Notes under the pieces: model-generated
The model's database searches: none
Seen by the model: the letters and a program-made list of their open reading frames with translations, nothing else
Told to the model about the DNA's origin: nothing
Shown: piece by piece, positions 16,843 to 25,681 of the stretch
Layout of the letters: every line of letters starts with the position of its first letter
Numbering within the stretch: position 1 is the first letter of the stretch
Position numbers and translations under genes: made by a program
NCBI GenBank assembly: GCA_017541465.1
Contig: JAFXYZ010000020.1
Location: 1 to 48,006 of the forward strand
Source: a bacterium
GTDB lineage: Bacteria > Cyanobacteriota > Vampirovibrionia > Gastranaerophilales > Gastranaerophilaceae
DNA length: 48,006 nt
Direction of reading: 5' to 3'

Positions 16843-16873
16843 GTGGTACGGGCGGAATTTTCATTCCTTCCAC
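16843..16873 (-). promoter_or_regulatory. Leader hairpin before rplK
   Basis: On the minus strand GTGGAAGGAAT...ACCAC: an inner hairpin GGAAT-GAAA-ATTCC inside a basal GTGG/CCAC stem, directly before AAAGGAG of rplK. The same basal stem and position occur before rplA. Confidence 0.45.
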
Positions 16874-16893
16874 ATTTTATTGGTTTTTATTAA

Positions 16894-17565
16894 TTACAGT
16901 TTCTGAATTTGTTTATATTCAAGCTCAACGGGGGTTTCACGACCGAAGATGGAAACCATCGCTCTGAGTTTTGATTTATCCGGATATACTTCAATAATAT
17001 CACCCGGAAAGTCAGAGAACGGACCTGAAACGATTCTGACTTTATCACCCACTTTAACATCAAGCTCAATTTTGTTAGACTGGCTCTGAGTTCTGTGGAT
17101 AATTCTTTTGATTTCGCTGTCTTTTGCAGGAATAGGTTTCTTGGCTGAGCCGACAAATTTTGTTACCCCTGCAGTATGTCTTACTACATACCAGCTGTCA
17201 TCGTCCATAATCATTTCAACAAGAACATAACCCGGGAAGATTTTTTCTTCTCTGTCCTGCTTCTTACCGTCTTTGATTTTGGTAATAGTTTTTTGGGGAA
17301 CTTCAACTCTGAAGATTTTGTCAGCCATATTCATGTATTCAATACGTTTTTCAAGATTTACTTTAACCTTATTTTCGTGACCTGAATAGGTGTGAACAAT
17401 ATACCATTTCTTTTGAGGTGCTTTTGAATCTTTAACGGTTTCTTCCGCTTTGGGAGCTTCGCTGACTTCTTCTTTAGGAGCTTCGCTCTCGGAAACAGGC
17501 TCACCTGTAGAACCTAAGTCCATTGAAGATAAATGTTCAATAATCTCGTTATCTTTTTTAGCCAT
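16894..17565 (-). CDS. nusG: Transcription elongation/antitermination factor NusG
   Basis: NusG binds RNA polymerase and couples it to Rho or the ribosome. The NGN domain starts at KKWYIVHTYSGHENKVK (about 52-68) and the KOW domain at VGDKVRIVSGPFSDFPG (about 166-182). The 223-residue protein carries an acidic, low-complexity N-terminal extension of about 50 residues (E/A/P/S-rich), not present in E. coli NusG. It is 12 bases from secE in the same operon. Confidence 0.97.
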   Translation of the reverse strand: MAKKDNEIIEHLSSMDLGSTGEPVSESEAPKEEVSEAPKAEETVKDSKAPQKKWYIVHTYSGHENKVKVNLEKRIEYMNMADKIFRVEVPQKTITKIKDGKKQDREEKIFPGYVLVEMIMDDDSWYVVRHTAGVTKFVGSAKKPIPAKDSEIKRIIHRTQSQSNKIELDVKVGDKVRIVSGPFSDFPGDIIEVYPDKSKLRAMVSIFGRETPVELEYKQIQKL

Positions 17566-17577
17566 TCTTTATATTTC

Positions 17578-17793
17578 CTATCTGCTTAATTTCAATACAT
17601 CGATAATCCAGAGGAAGAACTTGTCTAACCCGTAGGTGAAGATAGTAAAAATCGTAACAATGACGACAACCGCGATTGTCTGAGAAACGATTTGATTCTT
17701 TTCAGGCCAGGTTATCTTACCCCATTCCAAACGGACACCTTTAAAGTATTGAATTATACTGTCTTTAAATGATATTGATTTGTCTTTATCCAC
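17578..17793 (-). CDS. secE: Preprotein translocase subunit SecE
   Basis: Small 71-residue single-span subunit of the SecYEG channel. It has the amphipathic segment ending GKITWPEKNQ (about 24-33) and one transmembrane helix (about 40-62). The position between tRNA-Trp and nusG is the canonical one. Confidence 0.95.
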   Translation of the reverse strand: MDKDKSISFKDSIIQYFKGVRLEWGKITWPEKNQIVSQTIAVVVIVTIFTIFTYGLDKFFLWIIDVLKLSR

Positions 17794-17821
17794 TGATATT
17801 TCCTTTAAAATTCCTTAAAAT

Positions 17822-17894
17822 CGCGCCCTGAAGGACTTGAACCCACGACATTCGGTTTTGGAGACCGACGTTCTACCAACTGAACTAAGGACGC
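17822..17894 (-). tRNA. tRNA-Trp (CCA anticodon)
   Basis: Minus strand. The acceptor arms GCGTCCT/AGGGCGC pair with one G-U; the D arm has TTCAGTTGGTAGAA, the anticodon loop reads CTCCAAAA (anticodon CCA), and the T arm has GGGTTCAAGTCC. The discriminator base is G, as expected for bacterial tRNA-Trp. The 3' CCA is not encoded. It lies between rpmG and secE, a widely conserved arrangement. Confidence 0.97.
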
Positions 17895-17904
17895 ACTTTA
17901 AGAA

Positions 17905-18072
17905 TTATTTTGTTTCTTTGTGTGTCGTATGTTGTTTGCAGAACGGACAATATTTATTGAGTTCCATTCTTTCTTTTAATGTTTTCTTGTTTTTTGTTGT
18001 GGTATAGTTTCTTCTTTTGCATTCGTCGCAAGCGAGAACTACCATTTTATCGTTTTTTCCTTTGATTCCCAT
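17905..18072 (-). CDS. rpmG: 50S ribosomal protein L33
   Basis: A 55-residue zinc-ribbon ribosomal protein with both cysteine pairs (CDEC at about 15-18, CPFC at about 42-45), so the zinc-binding (C+) form. I place the start at ATG 18072 (MGIKGKND), behind AAGGTG; the longer frame from 18114 would add 14 residues not seen in L33. First gene of the rpmG-trnW-secE-nusG-rplKA operon. Confidence 0.95.
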   Translation of the reverse strand: MGIKGKNDKMVVLACDECKRRNYTTTKNKKTLKERMELNKYCPFCKQHTTHKETK

Positions 18073-18307
18073 TTTGCACCTTTTCTGATTGACTTGTGTG
18101 GCTTTTCTTAACATTAGAAATTTATAGAACGCTCTTTATTTTTGCGTTCTATTTTCCGTTTCAGTTAAATCATATAATAAACATATTTTTTTTCAAAGAA
18201 TTTCTTAACATTCCTTAAACTTTATTTTTTAAAAAGTCAATTTTAAAAATCAAATTGTTTTTATTATATCAGGTAGGTTAATTAGTTTATTTAAAGGTAG
18301 GTTAGAA

Positions 18308-19096
18308 ATGGGTACTTATACAGAACTTGAAGCAAACAAAGGTTTCGGTAACTGGATTAAACATATTTTTACCGGCAGAGATTATTATACTTCAGAATCA
18401 GGGGTAACTGTTTCAGGTAATAACGGTTCTGTTTTTGAAGATGAAAACGGATATGTTTATGTTGACTGTATGGAAAATACTTACATTGACGGTTCAAACC
18501 ACGATGACACCATCATTGTTGAAAACAGTCAGGTAAACAAAATTTCAGGTAACAACGGTGATGATTACATCGAAGTTACAGATACAAAAATAAATGAAAT
18601 GTATGGCGGAAAAGGAAATGATTATTTAATATCCTTCAATTCCGATGTAAAGAAAATGGAAGGTAACAGAGGAAACGATTACCTCTTCGCAAGCGGCGGA
18701 AGTGTTGACTATATGCACGGAGCTCAGGATAACGACCTCTTCTACACTCAGGAAGGTGCTAAAGTCAGAAAAATGGACGGCGGCAGAGGCGATGACAACT
18801 TTGAAGTTCACGAAAGCGAAATTGAAGAAATCGTCGGATACTGGGGCAGTGACAATATAGAAGTTTATGACAGTGCAGTTTCCAGAATATATGGTAATAC
18901 CGGTTCAGATACAATCAGAGCTGAAAGAAGCAAAATCGGTAAAGCAGACGGCGGCTGGGGCCTCTTCGGAAACGATAACATCTACTCATTAGACAGCACT
19001 ATCGATGAATATGTCTGGGCTAAATACCACAAACAATCAACCACTCACAAATCAACAAAAAATAAAGTTCACGCAGGAGTCAGCGGAACCTACTAA
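18308..19096 (+). CDS. Protein of nine 19-residue Ca-binding-like (RTX-type) repeats
   Basis: A 262-residue acidic protein. From about residue 60 to 240 it is built of about nine repeats of 18-20 residues with the pattern G-x-x-G-(N/D/S)-D-x-(I/L)-x-V-x-x-S-x-(V/I)-x-x-(I/M). Half of each resembles one RTX nonapeptide (GGKGNDYL, GGRGDDNF) and the other half a strand ending in Ile/Met. This suggests a one-sided beta-roll or right-handed beta-helix with Ca2+ sites on one edge. There is no Sec signal peptide; the basic, S/T/K-rich C-terminus could be a secretion tail, but none is proven. AAAGGTAGG precedes ATG; the 10-mer AGGTAGGTTA occurs twice in the leader. Confidence 0.7.
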   Translation: MGTYTELEANKGFGNWIKHIFTGRDYYTSESGVTVSGNNGSVFEDENGYVYVDCMENTYIDGSNHDDTIIVENSQVNKISGNNGDDYIEVTDTKINEMYGGKGNDYLISFNSDVKKMEGNRGNDYLFASGGSVDYMHGAQDNDLFYTQEGAKVRKMDGGRGDDNFEVHESEIEEIVGYWGSDNIEVYDSAVSRIYGNTGSDTIRAERSKIGKADGGWGLFGNDNIYSLDSTIDEYVWAKYHKQSTTHKSTKNKVHAGVSGTY

Positions 19097-19135
19097 AAAG
19101 ATTACCCTGTGGAAATATAATATAATACATCAAAG

Positions 19136-19172
19136 CATCACCCGACCAAAAAAAGTCGGGTGATGTTGTTTT
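19136..19172. terminator. Intrinsic terminator after the repeat protein
   Basis: Stem CATCACCCGAC/GTCGGGTGATG (11 bp, perfect) with an A-rich loop and TTGTTTTT after it. Also at the 3' end of the convergent parvulin gene. Confidence 0.85.
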
Positions 19173-19177
19173 TAAAA

Positions 19178-19540
19178 CTATCTTTTATCGTAAACCTTAA
19201 TCAGATGCCAGCCGAACTGCGTCTGAACAGGCTCTGAGACTTCACCCGTCTTAGTTGAAAACGCGGCAACTTCAAACGGCTTCACCATCTGTCGTTTGCC
19301 AAAGTACCCCAAATCACCTCCGTTGCTTTTGGAAGGGCATTTGGAATATTTTTTTGCAAGCGCTTCAAAACTCTCACCGTTATCAATTTTAGTCTTTAAT
19401 TCCTTTGCTTCCTGTTCACTGTCAACAAGAATATGCCCTGCGTGTACCTGAGAATACGGCTGGGAATAAAGAGTTCCCGCGTTTGATATTCCAAACAGGC
19501 CCAGGACAAAACAAAAGAACCCGATAACTATTTTTTTCAT
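19178..19540 (-). CDS. Exported parvulin-type peptidyl-prolyl isomerase
   Basis: A single-domain PpiC/parvulin rotamase. The first 21 residues form a Sec signal peptide (MKK, hydrophobic core, cut near SNA-G). The parvulin core follows: VHAGHILV (about 32-39), SKCPSKSNGGDLGYF (about 66-80) and TQFGWHLIKV at the end. It assists folding of exported proteins in the periplasm. At 120 residues it is a minimal enzyme without the SurA or PrsA chaperone arms. Confidence 0.9.
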   Translation of the reverse strand: MKKIVIGFFCFVLGLFGISNAGTLYSQPYSQVHAGHILVDSEQEAKELKTKIDNGESFEALAKKYSKCPSKSNGGDLGYFGKRQMVKPFEVAAFSTKTGEVSEPVQTQFGWHLIKVYDKR

Positions 19541-19877
19541 AATTTACCTCTCTGATATTTTTTCTTTTATATTATCCCAAAATATTAACCGGGGCAATTA
19601 CTTCAGAGAATTAAACCTCTGAAATATTTTTGTAAAACATTGTTAAATTTTTCATGTTTAAAGTAAATTTAAAACCTTTATGTTCATTAATCAAAGCATA
19701 AATTAAAAGAAGTAAGTATAAAAACCCAAAAGGACAGTGAAATTAAGCTGCCATATAACCCTACAAAGAAATGATAATAACCTAACGAAAAAGAATAATT
19801 TTGGAGTGATAAATTTATCGCTCCATTTTTTTGTTGTGATATAATCTGAAGAGAAAGATTTTGAGAAAGGATTTATT
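19541..19877. other. 337-base gap with an orphan terminator
   Basis: No convincing gene. A perfect-looking terminator (stem GGAGTGAT/ATCGCTCC at 19803-19824, then seven T) faces the plus strand although no plus-strand gene ends there. Upstream is a 15-codon frame (about 19655-19700). A small RNA or decayed gene is possible. The promoter TGA-TATAAT of the next gene is at 19837-19845. Confidence 0.5.
19837..19845 (+). promoter_or_regulatory. Extended -10 promoter of SIMPL gene
   Basis: TGA-TATAAT, 33 bases before the ATG and immediately after the T run of the orphan terminator. Almost the same string (TGATATAATC) precedes the ABC exporter gene. Confidence 0.55.
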
Positions 19878-20612
19878 ATGTGTTTTTTATGTGAAAAATT
19901 AAAAGAATACCAGCTGTTTCTTTTTGGGATTATCCTCGGTATTGCAATTGTTGCGGCTGCCGTTATTACAACGGGAAATATCAGACAGGAAGGTATTTTT
20001 ATGACAGGCTCAAGTGAAGAGATAGTAAGAGCCGACAATGCTACCTGGACAATTTCCATTGAAACAGAAAGACCGACAAGAGCGGAAGGGTATCAGTCCA
20101 TTCAGCGCCAGCTTCCCATTGTTCAGAAATTTCTGAAGGATAACGGAATAAATGAAAGTGACATTGATGTTGAACCGCTAAACTACTGGACAAAAAACAA
20201 AACTCTTCCTAACGGAAACTATACAAACGAAATAGGGGCTTATGTTTATACCCAGAATATAAAAGTAAGCTCTAATGACGTTGATAAAATCAAAGCGCTT
20301 TCAACGGATATTCAAAAACTCATTGAACAGGGTGTTGACCTCTCTTCAAGAAAACCTGAATATCAGTATTCAAAACTTGCGGATTTAAAAGTACAGTTAA
20401 TCGAAAAAGCGGCTATTGACGCAAAAGCAAGAGCAGATGCAGCGCTGAAGGTCAACGGCAACAGAACGGGAAAGATTCTGAATGTTAAAACGGGAGTTTT
20501 CCAAATCACCGCACCTGATTCAACAATGGTATCAGATGGCGGTATGAACGACACCGAAACACTCGAAAAGAAAGTTTCCGCAGTTGTTAAAGTAACGTTT
20601 GAGATAAGATAA
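19878..20612 (+). CDS. SIMPL-domain (DUF541) membrane-anchored protein
   Basis: A 244-residue protein with one N-terminal transmembrane anchor (about 13-33) and a SIMPL/DUF541 domain facing the periplasm (about 38-243). Family features are the early GSSEEIVRADNATWTISIE strand, the S-x-D-V-x-x-I central helix (SSNDVDKIKAL) and the DAKARADAALK helix. The family forms oligomeric periplasmic assemblies linked to envelope and oxidative stress, but no enzyme activity is established. AAAGGA lies before the ATG. It is monocistronic between its own promoter and terminator. Confidence 0.88.
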   Translation: MCFLCEKLKEYQLFLFGIILGIAIVAAAVITTGNIRQEGIFMTGSSEEIVRADNATWTISIETERPTRAEGYQSIQRQLPIVQKFLKDNGINESDIDVEPLNYWTKNKTLPNGNYTNEIGAYVYTQNIKVSSNDVDKIKALSTDIQKLIEQGVDLSSRKPEYQYSKLADLKVQLIEKAAIDAKARADAALKVNGNRTGKILNVKTGVFQITAPDSTMVSDGGMNDTETLEKKVSAVVKVTFEIR

Positions 20613-20650
20613 TTTTATATCAATAAACAAAAAATTAACACAGGAAAACA

Positions 20651-20676
20651 ACGGACAGAAAAATCTGTCCGTTTTC
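20651..20676. terminator. Intrinsic terminator
   Basis: Stem ACGGACAGA/TCTGTCCGT followed by TTT, between the convergent SIMPL gene and the membrane protein gene. Confidence 0.8.
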
Positions 20677-20686
20677 TGTTAGAGTA

Positions 20687-21103
20687 CTACGCAGCTTTAA
20701 AGATAGTCTTTTTCGGTTTTGATTTTATACCCGAAATTTTGAGTAATCTGAGCTGAGCTTTTTGTTTGGAAATCGGTTTACAGAGCAAAACATAAGATTT
20801 TGAGGGTTTTCTGAGCGCACTCAAAAATGAAAGTCCTATAATTGTTAACCCCAAAAAGAAATTAAACGGAAGAAGAAGGCTTCCACAAAAGGATAAAATC
20901 ACCTCAAGAGAAAGATTAACGGGCTTATTTATTTTGATTAATCTTTCATCTTCAAACGAAAATATGCTCTCTGCTTTAAATTCTCTGAACTTAACTCCGT
21001 TTTTGCCCGACAAATAAAGGCTTATAGTATCATTATCGAGCACCACCCTGCAATCTTGTCTGAAGGAGTTATTCATAAAAACACCAAAATATTCTCTGTC
21101 CAT
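20687..21103 (-). CDS. Small membrane protein of unknown function
   Basis: A 138-residue protein I do not recognise. Residues 1-62 are a beta-rich soluble part; about 63-97 is a hydrophobic stretch broken near the middle (LLPFNFF), consistent with a hairpin of two helices; the C-terminus is very basic (KSKPKKTIFK) and likely cytoplasmic. AGGAGA precedes the ATG. The PH-like soluble part plus hairpin is inference only. Confidence 0.55.
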   Translation of the reverse strand: MDREYFGVFMNNSFRQDCRVVLDNDTISLYLSGKNGVKFREFKAESIFSFEDERLIKINKPVNLSLEVILSFCGSLLLPFNFFLGLTIIGLSFLSALRKPSKSYVLLCKPISKQKAQLRLLKISGIKSKPKKTIFKAA

Positions 21104-21248
21104 TTTTCTTATCTCCTGTTGCTCTATATTTATAATTTACACCCTCTATACATCACCTTCGGACACATAAAATTATTTTTCTGTGGAAATTTTTTGTTAA
21201 TATTGCTATAATACAAATCGGAATACATCAGAATAGGAAGTAAAAAAA

Positions 21249-22241
21249 ATGGAAAAAGGTGACAGATACGCAGGTGTCGGTGAAATCATCAATCTTGCCG
21301 TTGAGTTAATGAAAAGAAGTCAGGGAATGACACTCAATGAAATTCAGAAATTCTATGGCAACTGTTCAAGAAGCACCGCCGAGCGCAGAAGAGATTGTCT
21401 TAGAAAATGCGATTTAGGGATAACAGAGCTTCCCCCTGCAACAGGAAGTCTGGAAAAGCGCTGGGGTTTTAGTTCCATTGATGCTCAGAGCAGAAACTTT
21501 ATCAGAATTACCGCAGAAGATGTTGCAAACGTAAAAAAAGCAAGTAAAAAGGTCTCTCAGGCGGACAAACTCCTTCTTAAAGACACCATTTCAAAACTTG
21601 AAGCAATTTGTAAATCGAAAAAGCAGTCCGCAGATGATGAAATTGAGGATATTTTAAGAACGGAATTTGTTGTAAACAAACAAAAAGCGAACTATAAGGT
21701 CGATGCAGTGGTCTTAAAACGGCTAATAGAAGGGATAAGGGGTTCTTACAAAACAAAACTCAAATACACGAAAAAAGGGGTAACCACTCAACGCACCCTT
21801 CTTCCCTTAGGGCTTGTTTCAAAGGATAAAACCTACCTGATAGCAAGAAAAGACGGCGATGCCGAGGACAAAATAGCGACCTATTCCCTTCACAAAATTT
21901 CTGATGTTCACGTCACAATTCAGCAGTTTGACAGAAAAGGATTTGACTTAAAAGAGTATTCCAACAGGTCGTTCGGGGTTTGGCAGGACGATAACCCGAT
22001 GAACGTTGAGCTTCTGTTCAGCAAAGCCGTTGCAGAAGATGTTGAATGCTATAAATTTCACCCTTCCCAAAAATTCATAAAGCAAAAAGACGGCTCAATT
22101 AAAGTTCAGTTTACGGCAGGCGGAAAAAGAGAAATCATCTGGCATCTTTTCACCTGGGGCGATAACGTCAAAATCATTAAGCCAAAAGAATTAAAAGATG
22201 AATATAAGAGCTACATCGACTCGGTTTTAAAAACGTTATAA
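21249..22241 (+). CDS. WYL-domain transcriptional regulator
   Basis: A 330-residue regulator: N-terminal winged helix (about 10-60, with STAERRRDCLRKC as the likely recognition region), then a WYL domain (about 180-240, with LGLVSKDKTYLIARK where W-Y-L becomes T-Y-L) and the WYL C-terminal extension. WYL domains sense nucleic-acid or nucleotide ligands, and such proteins often control DNA-damage or defence genes. AGGAAG lies before the ATG. It is convergent with the helicase-nuclease gene, so the link to that gene is only positional. Confidence 0.88.
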   Translation: MEKGDRYAGVGEIINLAVELMKRSQGMTLNEIQKFYGNCSRSTAERRRDCLRKCDLGITELPPATGSLEKRWGFSSIDAQSRNFIRITAEDVANVKKASKKVSQADKLLLKDTISKLEAICKSKKQSADDEIEDILRTEFVVNKQKANYKVDAVVLKRLIEGIRGSYKTKLKYTKKGVTTQRTLLPLGLVSKDKTYLIARKDGDAEDKIATYSLHKISDVHVTIQQFDRKGFDLKEYSNRSFGVWQDDNPMNVELLFSKAVAEDVECYKFHPSQKFIKQKDGSIKVQFTAGGKREIIWHLFTWGDNVKIIKPKELKDEYKSYIDSVLKTL

Positions 22242-22243
22242 CC

Positions 22244-22276
22244 TTAAAAGAGGTGATTAAAAATCACCTCTTTTAA
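22244..22276. terminator. Strong bidirectional terminator
   Basis: A 15-bp perfect stem TTAAAAGAGGTGATT / AATCACCTCTTTTAA with a 3-base loop, between the WYL and helicase genes. Confidence 0.9.
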
Positions 22277-22277
22277 T

Positions 22278-25200
22278 TTATGAATAAATCGCCTCATCAA
22301 ATTTATTTTTGCAGTACATCTGATACGGGCAATACTTCTGGCAGAAGAAAGAAGTCCTGTTTTTGAGCGCATAATCCGTCTTAAACTCTTTCTTTCTTAT
22401 CTGTTCATAGACCGCAAGAAAATCAGAGATTATTTCCTTATTAGAATCCGGGGACAAATTCGGAGTGACGTTACAAACACAGAGTTCGTCCTCATCATCA
22501 ACGTCAGGGCAGATTATGGCAACCTTTGTGACCTCAGATTTAAAACCGCTGAGTTTTTCAAACGCAAGTTTATAAATTCTGAGCTGGTTGAAATAATCCT
22601 CGTGAGAAGCGCCTTTTTTAATGTCGCTTGGCTTTTTCCTGTTGCCTGTCTTGTAATCATATATGGTATAAGTATTTGAACCGTCATTATTTTTAACAAC
22701 AAGGTCAATTTTACCAGTTACGCAGATATAATTCTTTTTGTCGTCCTCTCTCAGCTCTTTTTCCTCAAAGACTTCTGAGGTTTTCGGGTTGATATAGATT
22801 TCAAACGGAAGCTCAGCGCTGACGATATTTGAAGGTTCAAACTTCTTCGTAAATTTTGAATAGAAGGAGGGCAGGTCTCTTTTCCCGTTCTCAAGCATAT
22901 TTTCCATAACGAGAGAAGAAGAGAATTTTTCCTCTTTCGTGACGGAATACTCAAAATCAGAGAGAAATTCCCCGCACGAGGGGAAGGCTTTCGGCTCTTT
23001 CTGTTCAGCCGTTTTTTCCGCAAGCTTCTGGCAGGCATAGTGAACGGCATTACCGTAAGATGCACTGTCCATATTGTTCAGGCTGGAAGAATTAACCCAT
23101 AAGCCCCAAATATAGCCGAACATGTAGTTTTTCGGACAGGTGATATATTTATTCATCTGTGAAACACTGAACTCAATTCCTTCTATTTTGCGGTTGAGGT
23201 AGTCATCAAACTCTTTTTTATAGATACTTTCCGCCTCATCATAAGAAACCATGGTAAGGGCATTTACCTCGTTTTGTACTGCCACCTCTGCATTTTCGTT
23301 ATTGCCGGGGTTTGAAAAGTCATAGTGTTCAAACACTCTCGACTCTTCGGGTGCGTTTTTGTCGTTGTTGACAAAATCAAGAAGATTTGTCAGATCTGCT
23401 TCGCCTTTTTTGGTGGTGGTACAGGACAGATACAAATACCTCTTCGCCCTTGTGAGTGCAACAAAGAGATATTTTGCCTGCTCGGAGTATTTTAAATCCT
23501 TATACTCAGACTCGAGAATTATTTCATCCTTCGGGATAAACGAATCATCATAAGGGAAATGGTTGCTTTCCCAGGAGGAAGGAGTGAGCTTCGGAAGGAA
23601 TACATGTTCATACTCATTACCCTTTGAAGAGTGTACCGTTACGAGCTGAACGGCATTCAGAGAAGCCTCTGAGACAGGTGTTTTAATACTTTCGCTGTCA
23701 TTCAGCTTTGAAGCAAAATTGAGATAATACGCAAAATCACCCAAAGTGCTTTCTGGCTTTTCTTCGAAAAGCTCGCCCGCTTCCTTTATAATTTGCTTTA
23801 TAACTAGAATGTTTTCGAGCTTATCGGGATTATCCTTAATGTAGTAGTCAATTATCCCCGAATAGTTGGCTATTGTAAGAACAATCTCTGCTAAATCAGT
23901 CTTATCGCTTATGGTCCTTTTTATTTTGGCATAATTCCCGAAGAATTTTTCAATAACTTCTTTGTTCTGGAACTTATCCCAGTTGTCCTTAAACTTTTCT
24001 TTTACTATCTGAACAAGGTTTCCGCCTGAGAGATACTCTGAAAAACACTTCTTCAAATCGTTTTTATAATACAGAAAATATTCATAATCGCTCATCGAGA
24101 AGTTAAAGGGCGGGTTAATCATCAGCATAAGCATTTTGTCAAAGTTTTGGAGTGCATCGACGACAAAAAGCAGGTAAAAATAGAGTACAAGCGAAGATTT
24201 TACCTTAAAAATATCTTTCCCGTAGCGGTATTCATAGGGTATTCCCTTTCGAGCCAGAATTTTCGCGTACTCATCACACTCGGAGTTTGATTTTGAGATG
24301 ATGGCAATTTCATTGTATCTGACTTCGCCGTTTTTGTCCTTTATTTCTTTGGAATTTACAATATCAAGAATTTTGGAAATAACCGCATTTCTTTCCTGCT
24401 CACCGTCTTTATACTGCGTTAAAACAACCTTATCCTTAACATCCTTATACGTTTCGTTCATGGATTTTAATTTCTTGCTGATACTGTATTTTGAAGAAAA
24501 ATCTTTGTCGTGAATAAGCCTGAAATCGTCTTTATCGATTTCAATATTAGCTAAATCAAGTACAGGCTGGCTCGAGCGCATGTTTTCATATAACGGAATA
24601 ACCTCGGGAGAATACTTTGAAATGAATTTTTTAAAGGTATCCTTCTTTGCACCCTGAAATCTGAACAAAAGCTGGTCGTCATCGCCGACAACAAAGATAT
24701 TCTTTTCCTCTGTACTGTCAACAAGCAGGAAAATCAGGGTATTTTGGACATTGTTCGTGTCCTGGTATTCATCAACAAAGTAATAATCATACCTTCCCGC
24801 AATTTCAGCAAGGAATTGTTTGTCTTTTTCAAACTCATCAATGACGGAATTTATCATATCCTCAAAGTCGATGTAGCCCTCTTCGTCCATAAGCTCAATA
24901 TATCTTTTGTAAACCTCCAGGAAGGATTTACCCTGTTTTTCCTTCTGAACGAACTTATCATAAGTCTTTTGATAATCTTCCCTTTGTGCCTTCAGCGCAC
25001 TTCTTTGGGAAATTAAATCTTTCTTGCCGCCTGCCGGAGCATTATTGACTTCTGCAATTTTTTTCTCGTGCGCTTCGATTATTTCATCAAGACTAATTTT
25101 GAATTTTAAAATTTCAGACCGTTGTTTATTCCATCTTTCAAGGTATTTTTCGGGGGTGAGGCGCTCGAGTTTTGTTTGTTTGATACAGGTTTCAATCGCA

Positions 25201-25607
25201 TCACCTATTTTCAGAAACTCAGGGTTTACCTCTTCAAACGCTCTTTTGATAAGCATTTTTTGGGTAACGCTTCCTATTGTTTTTTTGTTTGAAGAAAATC
25301 TGTCGGGGAATTCGTTTCTGATTTCGTTACAAAAACTGTGATAGTTCGTTATGGTCATCTTTGAGGCTTTTTCGTCCCCGATTTTTTCGGAAATTTTCTT
25401 CACCATAATATCCGATGCCGTATTGGAAAAAGACATACAGAGTATTCTCTCGGGCGAAATACCGAGGTGATTTACCATATAATCAATACGTTCAACAAGA
25501 GTAAACGTCTTGCCTGTACCCGGGCCTGCAAGTGCAACAACGGGGCCCTGAACTTTTTCGATACACTTTTGCTGTTGTTCGTTTGGTTTAATTTCAATAA
25601 CTGCCAT
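22278..25607 (-). CDS. UvrD/Rep-type helicase fused to a PD-(D/E)XK Fe-S nuclease
   Basis: A 1109-residue single-chain superfamily 1A helicase-nuclease, similar in plan to AddAB or AdnAB halves and likely acting in double-strand-break processing. Motifs: Walker A GPGTGKT (about 28-34), Walker B DEYQDT, motif III GDDDQLLFRFQGA, motif V VTVHSSKGNEY, motif VI VALTRAKR. The C-terminal nuclease has GKIDLVV...YDYKTG (D and DxK of the active site) and a CX3CX5C group near the end (CQKYCPYQMYC) plus an upstream ITCPKNY cysteine, the usual 4Fe-4S set of AddB and Cas4-type nucleases. ATG 25607 has AGAGA before it; the longer TTG start at 25637 lacks one. No addB partner is in the window. Confidence 0.9.
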   Translation of the reverse strand: MAVIEIKPNEQQQKCIEKVQGPVVALAGPGTGKTFTLVERIDYMVNHLGISPERILCMSFSNTASDIMVKKISEKIGDEKASKMTITNYHSFCNEIRNEFPDRFSSNKKTIGSVTQKMLIKRAFEEVNPEFLKIGDAIETCIKQTKLERLTPEKYLERWNKQRSEILKFKISLDEIIEAHEKKIAEVNNAPAGGKKDLISQRSALKAQREDYQKTYDKFVQKEKQGKSFLEVYKRYIELMDEEGYIDFEDMINSVIDEFEKDKQFLAEIAGRYDYYFVDEYQDTNNVQNTLIFLLVDSTEEKNIFVVGDDDQLLFRFQGAKKDTFKKFISKYSPEVIPLYENMRSSQPVLDLANIEIDKDDFRLIHDKDFSSKYSISKKLKSMNETYKDVKDKVVLTQYKDGEQERNAVISKILDIVNSKEIKDKNGEVRYNEIAIISKSNSECDEYAKILARKGIPYEYRYGKDIFKVKSSLVLYFYLLFVVDALQNFDKMLMLMINPPFNFSMSDYEYFLYYKNDLKKCFSEYLSGGNLVQIVKEKFKDNWDKFQNKEVIEKFFGNYAKIKRTISDKTDLAEIVLTIANYSGIIDYYIKDNPDKLENILVIKQIIKEAGELFEEKPESTLGDFAYYLNFASKLNDSESIKTPVSEASLNAVQLVTVHSSKGNEYEHVFLPKLTPSSWESNHFPYDDSFIPKDEIILESEYKDLKYSEQAKYLFVALTRAKRYLYLSCTTTKKGEADLTNLLDFVNNDKNAPEESRVFEHYDFSNPGNNENAEVAVQNEVNALTMVSYDEAESIYKKEFDDYLNRKIEGIEFSVSQMNKYITCPKNYMFGYIWGLWVNSSSLNNMDSASYGNAVHYACQKLAEKTAEQKEPKAFPSCGEFLSDFEYSVTKEEKFSSSLVMENMLENGKRDLPSFYSKFTKKFEPSNIVSAELPFEIYINPKTSEVFEEKELREDDKKNYICVTGKIDLVVKNNDGSNTYTIYDYKTGNRKKPSDIKKGASHEDYFNQLRIYKLAFEKLSGFKSEVTKVAIICPDVDDEDELCVCNVTPNLSPDSNKEIISDFLAVYEQIRKKEFKTDYALKNRTSFFCQKYCPYQMYCKNKFDEAIYS

Positions 25608-25681
25608 GTTTAATTCTCTTTCATTATCTGCTAACAATTTTATTCTAAAGCAAGGGTATGTCAGATTCGGCTGTATAAAAA

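Noticed and set aside
18308-19096. A type I-secreted RTX toxin
   Set aside because: No long hydrophobic toxin domain, no secretion genes adjacent, and the repeats are 19 rather than 9 residues.
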